Below, piece after piece: positions 9,880-21,800 of a stretch of 64,000 nucleotides of DNA; position 1 is the stretch's first letter; each line of letters starts with the position of its first letter. This DNA is from Symsagittifera roscoffensis (lineage: Eukaryota; Xenacoelomorpha; Acoela; Convolutidae). Under the pieces are notes generated by a model that had not been told where the DNA came from, searched no databases, and saw nothing but the letters and a program-made list of their open reading frames with translations. Location: NCBI RefSeq assembly GCF_963678635.1, contig NC_087063.1, positions 69,773,617 through 69,837,616 on the forward strand. Reading direction: 5' to 3'. The position numbers and the translations under genes are program-made.

Positions 9880-11393
9880 CCCATCCGGGGTTTAGAGAAA
9901 TTAAGTTTTTTGTTCCTTTCTATTCATCTTGCGATGGAGGATGGATGAATTTCGTTGTATATCGCGAGCATCATTTATGTTCTGTCCTTGGAGAAGGAAG
10001 CTCCAAGAAGCTGGAATGGTGGATATCAAGTTGTCATTCAACAATGACTGTGACCACCCACAAAATCAATTTGATTTCCAAATGTTTTATTATCGTTGTT
10101 CGTTCTTGTTTGGGAGAGAACTGTGTTTCGATCTCGCGCGGAAATAGCGTGAAATTTGAGCAAGAATGCAATGCCTGGTGACTTGGATCTGTACGTATAC
10201 TTGAACATCGAGATGGCCATTGTTCTGTTGCAATGGAATTCCTTTCCTGCGATGTCAAGTCGTACTCTAAATCCATTGAGTGTAGTGACTGTAGGCAGCA
10301 TTTCAGGTGGGTTTTACCATTCCGTAGTTGGAGTGTGCTTGGGTGGTCAAGTTTCTTGGTTCGGTTATTATTTTAAGAGCTTAGTTATTATTTAGTTCGG
10401 TTATTTTTAAGAGCTACTCACACTTGAGTAACTCTCGTCAAAAATAGGGTCGTGGGTGTCACAAAGCGTGGATGTAGCCCGGTGGGTGAGGCCGGCTATA
10501 GAGCATGCTCAGGACGTCCTCTTCTGGTGGGTTAGGCAAGAAGATAGGGTATGATTTCGTGCTCTCTTTTTAAAGGGTCCTATGTTAGTTCAACTTTTCA
10601 TGCTATCTTTTATTACTAGTGTTTTCTTTTGTTGTCCTGGTTTGTTTTTTCTTCAAAAATCAAATGGTTTGTTTTGGGTTTGTCTTTCGACTTTTTGGTG
10701 CTTTGTTCTTTCAGGTTCAGACTTGAAGGTAGTCTTTAAAAGAATAATTTATCCGGTTTTAAGCTGGCGTTAATCCAGTTGGGTACCGTGGGTTTTGTTT
10801 TCTTAGTCATGCTGTTAGGATTGGTTTATGGTACTTAGTAAGCTTGCGTTCCTTAGTTTGGATTATTAAAAAATTCCTTTCCAACCGGGTTAAAGGAAAG
10901 TTTGAAAGGTGTTAATACTTGTTAGACTTGTTATCAGTGAAGGTTGAAAGTTGAATTTCATTATAATTTAAATCTTTGTGCGGGAGCAAGGCGAATTTGG
11001 ATAGAATATTTGTACGAGAAAATATAAAGAAAAGATTAGTACTGCTTTTGTAATTTATGAACATTTTTATCAATTTACTACATTGGAAAAAATAAAAGTA
11101 CTGCTTGATTTAGGGGTTGAAATTATTAATTTTTTTTCATTGATATGAATATTTACTGCTTGTGGGGGGAAAATTTTATATAATAATTTACTGCTTTGTA
11201 CGGGATAATTTTATTGCTTCAATTATTGGATAGGTGAATAGAAATTATTAATTTGAAAGAGAGTATTGTTTTTTATTTTGTTTTTTGTTTTGCAGATGAT
11301 TGTTGGTTGTGCCTACAAAGAAAAAGAGAAAACATTGATTAGTCATGGTTAGTGTTTTTTGAATTTGTTAGTAAAATATTGAATTCATATTAC
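9880..11393 (-). other. 3' untranslated region of the large element
   Basis: About 1.5 kb between the last ORF and the 3' LTR. The part from 9930 to 10560 is less AT-rich than its surroundings and holds overlapping ORFs of 70-90 codons on both strands without recognisable motifs. The part from 10900 to 11250 contains TACTGCTT several times at irregular spacing. No clear polypurine tract was seen immediately before the LTR. Confidence 0.5.
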
Positions 11394-11927
11394 CTAATTG
11401 TCGTTGAAGAAGCCATGAGGAAAAACATCGTGAATGATATCAGAGGAGGTTAGTAGTTTAGCTAACAAACGAATGATGTTTTTAGTCTGCAAGAGTGGCC
11501 AAAGTAATTTAAGTGCTTTAATGATGTTACGTTCTTCCATGTTAGGTGATTGTTCATACGGTGTGTTTTGAATTAGGTTACATAGTTTGTGGTTATAGCG
11601 AGTGTTATATATGAATTCTTGGATTGGGACTTCGACGGGCTGAAGGAATTCATGAGGGATGATCATTGGGCGAGATTCGTCTGCATTGATTAGTTTGTTT
11701 ATTGGGCAGAAGGTATACATCTGGCTGATAGTATCATTATTTCGGAGGGTGCCTTGTAGGTTAGTGTCTTTAATGCAATAGGTGAAAATAAGAAAAAATA
11801 GTGATGTGTATTTTGAGTTAATGTATTGAAATCTACGGTGAAATTGTCGTGCTGGTGTTTTGTGAGTGTAATGACTTTCAAGGAATCTATAATAGGTAAA
11901 CGTATGTGTTTGTTTAGTTCGTAACAT
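11394..11927 (-). CDS. accessory ORF B, downstream of env, 177 aa, unknown function
   Basis: Uninterrupted ORF from an ATG at 11927, with a TGA only a few codons upstream in the same frame, which supports this start. The protein has a hydrophobic stretch (SLFFLIFTYCI, residues about 42-52), a conserved-looking acidic and aromatic middle, and a C-terminal helical, Leu-rich part (IIKALKLLWPLLQTKNIIR). It has no recognised domain. It lies 74 bp after accessory ORF A, which is in another frame, so it could be a separate gene or the continuation of A after a frameshift. It keeps an open frame while the pol region of the same element is badly broken. Confidence 0.4.
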   Translation of the reverse strand: MLRTKQTHTFTYYRFLESHYTHKTPARQFHRRFQYINSKYTSLFFLIFTYCIKDTNLQGTLRNNDTISQMYTFCPINKLINADESRPMIIPHEFLQPVEVPIQEFIYNTRYNHKLCNLIQNTPYEQSPNMEERNIIKALKLLWPLLQTKNIIRLLAKLLTSSDIIHDVFPHGFFNDN

Positions 11928-12000
11928 GATTTCTTGTCAACAGTGCAGATCTCGTTCTTTTGGTGTGAGGAAAATAAAGGTTAGTGAAAAATTGTTGAAG

Positions 12001-13197
12001 TTAGTGATTGAAGTTGTTAAAGTATGATTCGTAAGCATTAGTATTACGTAGTGCTGCAGAGATGACTTTGTCATATTTTTTATCTAAGATGTTGAGGGTG
12101 AAGGTTTGTGAGGTTTTTATGAAAATTTTCTCGGTTAATTGAGGGTTAGTATTTGGGTCGCCAAGTAGACAATTGTCTTCATTGGGGCGGATGATATTCA
12201 GATCGTAGTAATCGATGGAGTGAGTATTAGATTTAGGTGCAGTGAATTTGGTTAGGGATTCTCTGTATCCTATTTGCGTGAACTGGCTTGAGGTTAGTGC
12301 TGTTGTGAGTAGGTAGAGTAGGGTGCTAGATACTTCATTATTATGAGGGGTGTTATGTAGTGGTAATGTCAATGGATTAGTAAAGTGGTAATGAGAGGTC
12401 CATGAGAGTGTGGGGTATAAGACATGCTCGCTTACGTAATTTGGTCTTTCACTGTGAGGGTCGGAATGGAAGTATGTATATTGGGGAGAAAAGGGTAGGC
12501 ATATTTGTAGGAATTCTTTCGATTTAGTGTGAAGTGGATGATTGATAAATTTGGTGAATGTTCATGGTTTGATGGGAATGGGGTATTTGAGAATTTTCGT
12601 AATAATAATTTGCGTTCTATAAGCGCGGTTTGTACTGGAGGATGGGATTGATGGGGAGGTGGGCTTTTGGGAGGGTGTATGAGCTGATGACCGGGTTGGG
12701 GTTGATGGAGTGGATGGTGTTGAAGATCGTGAAAGCTGGCGAATAGTTAGTGTTTGAAGGTGTTGCAATTATTGTTGTAGTGTTATGAAATTATCAAGTT
12801 CATGTGATATTTGTGTGTGATCTTGGTCGTTGTTATCGGATGAGTCGCTGGTTAGAGGGGAATATGTGGGTGGGACATGTGAAATGGAAGGGGGAGGGGA
12901 AGGAGGTTCAATTTTGACTTGGGAATGTAGAGGTTGAAAAGGAGGTTGAGAAAATGTAGATGGACTGGGTTCAGAGTTTGCAAATTCGTCGGGTGTTTCG
13001 ATATTGGAGTTGTTGAATTGGGTGATGGTGTTATATACTGTTGTGTTGGAATTAGTATCTGATTCGATGCTGGGTGAGGTGTTAGGATGAGGTGATTCAG
13101 GTGGGGGGAAAGCAAAAAGTGGGAAGATGGCGATGTTGTTCTGTAGGTTGGCTGGGTGGGAAATTGATCGATGGAGGGATCTAATTTGGCGGCTCAT
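12001..13197 (-). pseudogene. accessory ORF A, downstream of env, 399 codons with two stops
   Basis: A single reading frame runs from an ATG at 13197 to a stop at 12001, interrupted only by TAA at 12771-12769 and TGA at 12564-12562. The start codon overlaps the env-region stop as ATGA (13197-13194), an arrangement used for termination-reinitiation in other systems. The first 200 residues are rich in Pro, Ser, Thr and Asn and look disordered (runs such as PSPPPSISHVPPTYSP); the last 200 look globular, with aromatic and charged positions and no signal peptide. No family is recognised. Its position after env is unusual for an invertebrate LTR retrotransposon. In the second 1.69-kb copy the sequence corresponding to the start reads CGTTGA, so the overlap is lost there. 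Confidence 0.45.
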
Positions 13198-14873
13198 TGT
13201 GGGCTAAAAAGATTATTGTTCTGAGAACGGAATTTAATGATGTGTGGTTGTTCTATAAATTGTTCATATGTGTCGTCTATGTTGGGTTGTTGGGTTTTTA
13301 TGTGTTGAATTGGGCTTTGTGGATAATTAGATCGCGAAGATATGAGGTGTGATAGGGCAATATTTTTAAAATTTCGTGGTACTAACGATAGGGGGTTGTT
13401 ATGGTTAAGATTTTGTAATTGTGGTGCTGTGGGCGTGATATTATTATTGTTTCGGGATTCGTCGTACGTGTTTGGTGTTGTTGATAATTTAGTGTTGTTT
13501 TCTTTTATTTTTTTGATTGATGTTGAAGATATTTTGATTGATATTTTTGATTGATGTTGCAAAAAAGAATGCGTGCTACGCTTGCTTGTTTTTTTACTTG
13601 TGTATGTCTTGCGAATGTATTGTAGATTCCTTTTAAGAGAGAGAAAAGAAATCCAAGAAAATTAAATTTTGCGTATAATGTAGTCAATCTTTCTAAGATG
13701 TAGTAGGGCCATCCTAGAAAGGCAAGAATTTCGTTTTTCAAGTTTACAAAACTAAAAATATTTATTGGTTATAAATCGTAGGGTCTGTAGTTTTCGCCAT
13801 TTAAGTAATTATAATCTTTTATATCTTTGAAATATCCGCTATAGTCTTGTGCGTATATGTCTGAAAATCCTGCTGTTTCTGCAAGTTTGCGTAGGTTTTG
13901 ATCTATGGATTGTCGTTGGATTGTGTCTATTTTTGTGAGTAATTCTTAAAATTGTTGTAATCGAAAGTGATGTTGAATGTCTGATTTAGAGTATATGCCG
14001 ATTGATTGTGAATCAATATTGTGATTGCGGGCATTAGCTCTAATGCTTTCTGGTTCAAATTTTTTGACTGGTTGCATGAGTGTAGGGTATGGTGTGAGAA
14101 GATAGTATTTTTCCTCGTCGGTGTTTATTTGAACTACATTGTGGCTGTTTTCTGATCACATGGGACTGCTGTATCCCAAAAATAAGTTCTGCAGGAGAGT
14201 GTATCAACAAAATGTATTTTGTTTTTGTAGAATTTTGAGATTCTTTCATAGCATCTTTTATCTTCAAAAACATGTAAAGGTGATACTTTTTTGGTACAGG
14301 TGTTATACTATAATATACTTCCTTCGTAGTCAATTAAAATTGATCTGTTTCCTGACAATAAAAATCCAGCATAAGGGATTCTTAGTACTGCTAGTGCAAG
14401 TGATTGTAAAATTTGTGTACGTTCAAGTTCGCATAATTGATGGAGTATTTCAAGTACTGTCAAAAACATTTCTTGAAAAATCCTACTTTTGTGTAATCTT
14501 ATTTCATATCTAAGTGTATGCCATAGTGAGTTGCGCCAAAATAAGTGTTGTTCATGAGTGATAGTTCTTGTAAACGTGCGCTTTCTGTATCTTGTGGTTT
14601 TAATTTTCCACCGGTTCTTCCTGCATTCTTTTGAAATTTTTCTAAGACGTATGAGTTCTCATCAGTGAATGAGTGAGATGTAGCCATTGGGTGTATAATT
14701 AATTTTCCTGTATTAAAGTCAAAACCGTTTTCGTATTCGACAAGAATTTCTGAATATTGCGTTTTTTAAAGTGGTTTGTTGTTTTTACATGCAAGTTCTG
14801 TTTCTGGGTATATTTGAAAACGTATTAAATTATTCTCTATATTGTGGATGTGTCTAAAATTATATTTACTATG
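13180..14873 (-). repeat. 1,694-bp tandem duplication in env, copy 1
   Basis: Base-for-base repeat of 14874-16567 with the same length and only a handful of substitutions (for example at about 13239, 13294, 14279 and 14524). The 10-bp sequence TCTAATTTGG occurs at 13180, 14874 and 16568, so it sits at both ends and at the junction: a microhomology-flanked tandem duplication. Near-identity makes it very recent. Confidence 0.97.
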
Positions 14874-17800
14874 TCTAATTTGGCGGCTCAACGTGGGCTA
14901 AAAAGATTATTGTTCTGAGAACGGAATTTAATGGTGTGTGGTTGTTCTATAAATTGTTCATATGTGTCGTCTATGTTGGGTTGTTGTGTTTTTATGTGTT
15001 GAATTGGGCTTTGTGGATAATTAGATCGCGAAGATATGAGGTGTGATAGGGCAATATTTTTAAAATTTCGTGGTACTAACGATAGGGGGTTGTTATGGTT
15101 AAGATTTTGTAATTGTGGTGCTGTGGGCGTGATATTATTATTGTTTCGGGATTCGTCGTACGTGTTTGGTGTTGTTGATAATTTAGTGTTGTTTTCTTTT
15201 ATTTTTTTGATTGATGTTGAAGATATTTTGATTGATATTTTTGATTGATGTTGCAAAAAAGAATGCGTGCTACGCTTGCTTGTTTTTTTACTTGTGTATG
15301 TCTTGCGAATGTATTGTAGATTCCTTTTAAGAGAGAGAAAAGAAATCCAAGAAAATTAAATTTTGCGTATAATGTAGTCAATCTTTCTAAGATGTAGTAG
15401 GGCCATCCTAGAAAGGCAAGAATTTCGTTTTTCAAGTTTACAAAACTAAAAATATTTATTGGTTATAAATCGTAGGGTCTGTAGTTTTCGCCATTTAAGT
15501 AATTATAATCTTTTATATCTTTGAAATATCCGCTATAGTCTTGTGCGTATATGTCTGAAAATCCTGCTGTTTCTGCAAGTTTGCGTAGGTTTTGATCTAT
15601 GGATTGTCGTTGGATTGTGTCTATTTTTGTGAGTAATTCTTAAAATTGTTGTAATCGAAAGTGATGTTGAATGTCTGATTTAGAGTATATGCCGATTGAT
15701 TGTGAATCAATATTGTGATTGCGGGCATTAGCTCTAATGCTTTCTGGTTCAAATTTTTTGACTGGTTGCATGAGTGTAGGGTATGGTGTGAGAAGATAGT
15801 ATTTTTCCTCGTCGGTGTTTATTTGAACTACATTGTGGCTGTTTTCTGATCACATGGGACTGCTGTATCCCAAAAATAAGTTCTGCAGGAGAGTGTATCA
15901 ACAAAATGTATTTTGTTTTTGTAGAATTTTGAGATTCTTTCATAGCATCTTTTATCTTCAAAAACATGTAACGGTGATACTTTTTTGGTACAGGTGTTAT
16001 ACTATAATATACTTCCTTCGTAGTCAATTAAAATTGATCTGTTTCCTGACAATAAAAATCCAGCATAAGGGATTCTTAGTACTGCTAGTGCAAGTGATTG
16101 TAAAATTTGTGTACGTTCAAGTTCGCATAATTGATGGAGTATTTCAAGTACTGTCAAAAACATTTCTTGAAAAATCCTACTTTTGTGTAATCTTATTTCA
16201 TATCTAAGTGTATGTCATAGTGAGTTGCGCCAAAATAAGTGTTGTTCATGAGTGATAGTTCTTGTAAACGTGCGCTTTCTGTATCTTGTGGTTTTAATTT
16301 TCCACCGGTTCTTCCTGCATTCTTTTGAAATTTTTCTAAGACGTATGAGTTCTCATCAGTGAATGAGTGAGATGTAGCCATTGGGTGTATAATTAATTTT
16401 CCTGTATTAAAGTCAAAACCGTTTTCGTATTCGACAAGAATTTCTGAATATTGCGTTTTTTAAAGTGGTTTGTTGTTTTTACATGCAAGTTCTGTTTCTG
16501 GGTATATTTGAAAACGTATTAAATTATTCTCTATATTGTGGATGTGTCTAAAATTATATTTACTATGTCTAATTTGGTCAGGGTTTACATCTTCAAACGG
16601 GATTGATTCAATAAAAAAAAATTTTGGTGAAATTTTATCATTCTAGCGTGTATTTTTGCTACTTGAAAAATTGTACAGGTTTCTTTGGGAAACCAAATAA
16701 TGGTTGCTTGTGTGCGTGTTGTAGGATCACAGTATCCTTGGTCGTTTTTGCAGGGATGTCTGATTCCTTGATAAATTATTGTGTCATCTTTTAAATCACG
16801 TGTCAGTTGTACTTTTTCATGTTGTATTTTCCAATCAAAAAACATTGTTTCTTGGCACCCTTTATTTTTTGTGTCTGCTCTACCATTTGGGGTTTTGTTT
16901 ATTTCAAAGTGTGGGATCCAATTTCTATCATGGAGATCATATGGTAATCTTCCATGTGCTCAGTGAAAGGGAAATTTACAAGTTTTCTGTTTGTGCCTTT
17001 ATTTGACGTGAGTTTTAGTCTTTCAAGTTCAATTTTGCAATCTTCAGGGCTGAGGTGTAATAATCTTTCGATGTAACTCTGCTAGAAAGATTCGTGGTTT
17101 AATTTGTTTTATTATTATTTGTGACTTGTGAACAATGTAATTTCTTTTCGTAAAATTTTGCTCTGAATTTATATCCTTATTAGTGTTGTAGCTCTAGCTT
17201 TTGAGTATAGTGTTACTATTAAGTTTGCTGTTTCAATTGATTGCGGTTCTGATTCACATTCAGTGACTTGGTTTATTGCATATTTGTGTATTTTTTTTTG
17301 TTCAATTTCTTCACAATCATAGTGTGTGACTAGTAAATTTTGGGGTCCTGTTCGGGGTGATGGATTGTTAGGATCAGTTTCTGAAAAATTAAAAGGGAAA
17401 AGAGTTTAAAAATTTAGTATCTTTAAAAGATACATGTGTATTATAATCCTGAATATGGATTATAAAAAGTGATACATCCCATTGTCTTTTTTGTACATCT
17501 ATCGTATTTGTAGTTACTTCTGTGGTTATAAACGGGGGAGGTTAAGATTGAGCTGTTATATTTGGAGGGGCTAGAGGTAAGGGATGGTAAACTATATTGT
17601 TTAGTTTTATTGTGATTTCAAATTTTAGTGTCAAGTTGTCTCGTCTAAGTGTATGTATATTATGGTCTTGAATATATTTGTGAAAGTCTTGTCCGTATTC
17701 CGGGTAGTGACAAAGATGTGGTGTCAGATGAAACGTCTATTGGGTCATTGACTAAACTGGGTTCGCCTTGGGTGAAAGCTTGTGTCATCCAAAATGGGAG

Positions 17801-18300
17801 ATGTTCTGTAGTGGCTGGGGGATTAAAGGGTTTTCTCTGATTTGTTCAGATGTAGGGGTTGAACCTAAATAATCTGGGAGAAAATTCGATGTGTTTTGTT
17901 GTACTGGAGTTTGAGGGGTACTTTGAATTGTACTGCTGGAAAGGTTTATTGGAATTGTTGTTGGTGATTGAGGTATGTTAATTTGAAGTCTGGGGTTTTG
18001 TAAATTTCTATTTCGTCGTGGATGAATAATTTGTCTATTTATTTCGAGTGTGTTTTGGTTTTTACTTCGATGTCTTACTCTATTAAGACCTTGTTGGAGA
18101 GAGGGTATATGTTATATACTGGTTTGTAAAGTGATTCGATTAGAGGTGCTTGGCGAGTTACTGGTTCTAGTGGTTCGGATAATCGTTCGTGTCTTTCTTC
18201 AAATGTACATGGATGGTCTTGAAAAGAAATGCGTGTGGATGATTGCGGGTTATTTGTTTGACTATTTGTTGGTGTTTTTGGAGGATCTTGGGACGTTGTT
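13194..18300 (-). pseudogene. env-like region
   Basis: Several ORFs in element sense together describe a surface-glycoprotein-like gene after integrase. From the N-terminal side: a Pro/Ser/Thr-rich part (about 17500-18300), a Cys-containing ectodomain part (16585-16845, with YCDPTTRTQATIIWFPKETC and VAKIHARMIKF), a stretch ending in LSLMNNTYFGATHY (14499-14687 and 16193-16381), and a membrane-anchor-like hydrophobic segment (GWPYYILERL, FLGFLFSLLKGIYNTF; 13505-13741 and 15199-15435), followed by a basic, Asn-rich cytoplasmic-type tail ending at 13194. Frameshifts and stops separate the pieces, and the 1.69-kb duplication repeats the C-terminal half. The hydrophobic anchor plus tail after integrase is the basis for calling it env; the glycoprotein class was not identified. 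Confidence 0.6.
14874..16567 (-). repeat. 1,694-bp tandem duplication in env, copy 2
   Basis: Second copy, joined head to tail to the first at TCTAATTTGG (14874-14883). It encodes the same env C-terminal segment as copy 1. Because it lies upstream in element sense, the real env frame enters this copy first and would meet the env stop here, before reaching copy 1. Confidence 0.97.
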
Positions 18301-18361
18301 GGTGGGGATTGATGTGGGAAGTGTCGATTACCAATTTTAAAAAAAAATATATAAGAATTAT

Positions 18362-18550
18362 CTATGAAGAAACTTTGTGTTTTTTGTAATATTCTTCAAT
18401 GAAAAGAATTGAAAGGATTGTTGCTAATACGAATGTTACGATAGCCTTTTTTATGCATTTGCATATGTTCATTATCAGAGATGTGAAAAATGTGAGAAAC
18501 ATTAAAATTAGAAGGAAAACATCTGTTCTACTGAATAGATGTTTGAACAT
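18362..18550 (-). CDS. 62-aa ORF with two hydrophobic segments
   Basis: Starts MFKHLFSRTDVFLLILMFL and has two hydrophobic stretches (residues about 10-27 and 36-51) with a CKCIKK turn between. It sits directly upstream of the env-like region in element sense. It could be the signal or leader part of env, separated by a frameshift, or chance. No family recognised. Confidence 0.3.
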   Translation of the reverse strand: MFKHLFSRTDVFLLILMFLTFFTSLIMNICKCIKKAIVTFVLATILSILFIEEYYKKHKVSS

Positions 18551-20160
18551 TTAGATAGTGATTCAAAGTATCGTACCTGAAAAGGTGATCAATGATTTTG
18601 GAGAAATTTATGTAGATTTGGGTTAGGAACTAAAAAATGATAAAAAAATTGCAAAAAAATATCAGGGTGAGGATGAATAGTTCGAAAATGTTGAATATTA
18701 AATTGATGGAAGATTTGAATAGTTTGGAAAATTTGAAAAAAGAGTTGAAATTATGGTTTGAATTTTAAGGACTGTTTGAGAAAATAGCATTTGAATAGGT
18801 GATTTCTTTGTCGATTTATTTTTTATTTTTTGAGGCGAAATTCAAGTGTGCTTGGATTATTTATTGATTTTTTGACAAGTCTGTTGGGTTTCGGCAATTT
18901 TTGACATGGAAAAATTTGAAAGGCTCCTAATTGTCTTCTTGGTTTTGTTGTTATTTGTCTGATGATTGGATGTATCTGAGAGAATTTTGTACTATAGGCT
19001 AAATGATCATGTTCATTTTGTACTTTAGGCTACCTTTACTTTTTTGCTTGAGGTGTTTTTGAGGTTTAAATTGGTACAATATTGTTGATCTTTGTACTGC
19101 TTGATGCGGGAGGGTTGTAATTTTGTTTTTTTTCTCAGGTGTCAATGTATTGTGGTTTGCTTTTTTTGACCTGGAGGTCTTTGAGTTATAGTTAGAGATT
19201 AGCTTGAGGTTAATTGTTTGTCGCCTAATGAAGTCGTATCAAAAATGATTTGATGCTTCGGAAAAACTTCTGATTGGCTGAGTTTGAACGAATTTGTTCA
19301 AGTATTTTCAGCATGAATTTTGAGAAAACGTTCGGTCAATTAAAATGTATTCAAGAGGTGAAAGTGTTAAGGAATTGAAAGTGGTTTGTGAAATTCAAAC
19401 TTCATTAATCTTTTAGATTGTGGGATGAATGTTTTGTAAACTTTTCGTGGCTGTTTTCGAAGTCGCGATGATTGTCTATGTGAAGATTTGTATTTTTGGT
19501 CTTGTGGTAGAATTTTTTTCTAATTTTCGATTTTTTCTTTCAATTTGAGAATTTTTTTGTTGTCTATGTTTTTTGAGATTTGCTTGGGAAGTTCCTCTTC
19601 TTTTTTATCTAATTGTTTTTATATGATTTGCATATGAGTGTTTTGATTTTGATTTTGTTTTGAACTGTTTTGAGTGACTTTAAGTCCTATAAAAAAGTAT
19701 ATTTGAGTAAGTTATCGAAGTGCGTACTTTTTTGGGTACTAAGGTAATAGATTGTTTCGATGTTGAATGATCTATTTTTTTGTTCAAATCTGTAAGTTTG
19801 TATGTTACATCAGTAGGTTTATCAATTATTTGATATGTTCCTTTTCGGAGTGGTTGTAACGTTTTAGAAATTCCTTTTTGTGTTGTAAAGTTTGGAATTA
19901 AAACATATGTTCCGATTTTTTTTTGTAGCTGGGGTAAATCGAGAAAATATTTGGGAATTGTTGTTTTGTCTTTGTAGTAATAGTTTCGTTACTTTCTGGT
20001 AAATTTTGTTGTGTTTTTTGTTTCTGTTTAAAATCCATTAGGTGTGTGTTCCGGAAGCTAATTTTAAAGTTTGTTGATGATGAAATTAGTCTTCAGCGTG
20101 GGTATGTAGGGGTAGATTGGAACATATTGATTCCTTAACTGGTTGGCAAAAACCTTGTGT
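18551..20160 (-). other. integrase C-terminus and spacer before env, heavily broken
   Basis: The part from about 19560 to 20100 keeps broken frames that read as a Lys/Gln-rich integrase tail, including a stretch like KGTYQIIDKPTDVTYKL near 19790-19860, comparable to the chromodomain/GPY-type C-terminal modules of Ty3/Gypsy integrases. From 19500 to 18600 no frame longer than 60 codons is open. In element sense it is A/C-rich like the rest. Confidence 0.4.
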
Positions 20161-20166
20161 GTTTCT

Positions 20167-20955
20167 TTAAGAATTCGCTGTGAACATTATTGGTTTCCGT
20201 GGTTTCTGGTTAAAAACCATTTCATAGGGTGATAGTACTAAGGTTGTTGTGACTTGTGGATTATTTGATAGTGGGAATAATTTTACGTTTGTTGACCTTT
20301 CGGTATGTCGTGTGTCATTTCCGTTAATGATACATCTAAGATATTCTTGTAGTGAACGGTTCATGCCTTTGACTAAACCATCAGTCCAAGGTGCATGAGA
20401 TGTGCGTTGCTTGTGCTTAAAGATTTATAAATGACATAGTGTAATGATTTCGTTGTTTAAAAATTCAGTCCCATTGTCTGTAAAAAAGATTTCGGGTAAA
20501 CTTTGAAATATAAACTTTGTGCTTTAAAATCTTGTTTTTCTGCGATTTGGTTTTGATTTGGATATGGTTTGTTTAATTGACATCTTATGCAATCATTGCA
20601 TAATACTTGCATCCAAATCGGCTGATTTGGGAATTTAAAATTTTGTGTAAATATTGAATCTATTTTTTCTGCTCCTGAGAAAAGCTGTAAGCATCATACT
20701 TAATGGTAAGCAGGGTACTTTTATATCAGGTTTTTGGTATTCTAAAATATCCGTATTTTCATTGATTGAGGTGTTGTTAAATTTTCGGAAATATCTAATA
20801 AGGGTTTTGTTTCCTGGTATGGTTGTATTGGCTTTAAGGGGCTTGGTTTTATAGTTGTGCCGAGATTTTAACTGTCGAATGACTGGGTCAAGGTTTTGAT
20901 ATTTTGTTATAGTTCGAGGATTATTTTTTATGTTATTGGTTAAAAATGTTTTCAA
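20167..20955 (-). pseudogene. integrase (Ty3/Gypsy)
   Basis: In element sense the zinc-binding end (CNDCIRC at 20583-20606) is followed by the catalytic core: FFTDNGTEFLN around 20450-20490 carries the second Asp, and GMNRSLQEYLRC around 20340-20370 carries the Glu of the D,D-35-E triad. The two are separated by frameshifts, and the first Asp region (about 20510-20560) is shortened, so part of the core is probably deleted. Function in the family is insertion of the cDNA into host DNA. The copy is dead. Confidence 0.75.
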
Positions 20956-21479
20956 TTTCCAATTTTGATATAGGTATTGTACCTAGTGGGTCACCAAGAT
21001 TAAGAACACGGTTAATTGTATATTTTGAATCAGTATTTGGTGGGCCTGATAAGTTTAAATTATCAGTGAGACTTTTTTTTTCTATTAATGGGAACATATC
21101 TTTTTTGTATAATTTTTGTTTTTGCTGTGTGTTGTTTTTTATCCATGAAAAGTATGGTATCGGTTTAAATGTTTGTTCCTAGTAACTTTACTTCCTAGTG
21201 ATTGTTTTGACAATCGAGATATAGTAGAAAATGTTGTAGATTATTTAATTGTGATTGTTCTACGTCAGTTTTGACTGCATATTTGCAATGTATTCTTGAT
21301 GATGTTTCATTTTTTGCAAGAAAAAGTTTTATATTTTTGTGGTGTTTCAACTGTTGTTTTTCGTGTTAGTAATTCAGGTGGTGTATTTCTACTGGGAGTA
21401 TCGGGTAGTGCAAGGTTTTTTTCTGCTGTCCAAACTATATCAAATTTGGAAATTTCATTAAAATAAGTTGAAATCTGTA

Positions 21480-21800
21480 AACTCTATGGTTTGGGTTTGT
21501 TTTCCGTGTAAAAAGGAAAATTATTGGTTCATGGTCTGTAAACAAAACTGTTGGATGTTTGGATCCAAGTATTAAAAATTTCTATTCTGTAAGTGTATAT
21601 ATTATAGCTGTGCACTCTCTCAAAAGGGTAGAGAGTCTAAGTTCAGCTTATGTGAATAGCCTGGAGTTTGCTGAAATGAGGTTCATTATATTTGTTCCGT
21701 TGTGTGATTGTAATAGTGCTGCGCCGATGCCAAAATTGGTGGCGTCGCACATGGCATTGAATGGTTGATCACGATTTAGAATAGCGTTGGATAATTTTTT
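21480..21800 (-). pseudogene. RNase H region of pol
   Basis: Reading in element sense through one or two frameshifts gives MCDATNFGIGAALLQSHNGT (first catalytic Asp context, near 21720-21765), a conserved ECTAIIYT-type segment, and FTDHEPIIFL near 21520-21550. These are the typical Ty3/Gypsy RNase H landmarks. It degrades the RNA template during cDNA synthesis. It lies between RT and integrase as expected. Confidence 0.7.

Noticed and set aside
9929-10395. Overlapping 70-87-codon ORFs in the 3' UTR of the large element as a captured host gene
   Set aside because: The segment is less AT-rich and looked tempting on the minus strand, but no family motif could be identified and both strands are equally open.
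13342-16207. Plus-strand ORFs of 70-124 codons opposite the env region
   Set aside because: They mirror the T/G-rich strand of the env region, repeat with the 1.69-kb duplication and show no domain; they are shadows of the sense frames.
13180-16577. Template switching during reverse transcription as the cause of the tandem duplications
   Set aside because: The 1.69-kb and 4.28-kb copies are less diverged than the LTR pair of the same element, so these duplications are younger than the insertion. The explanation stays possible only for the older 0.62-kb one.
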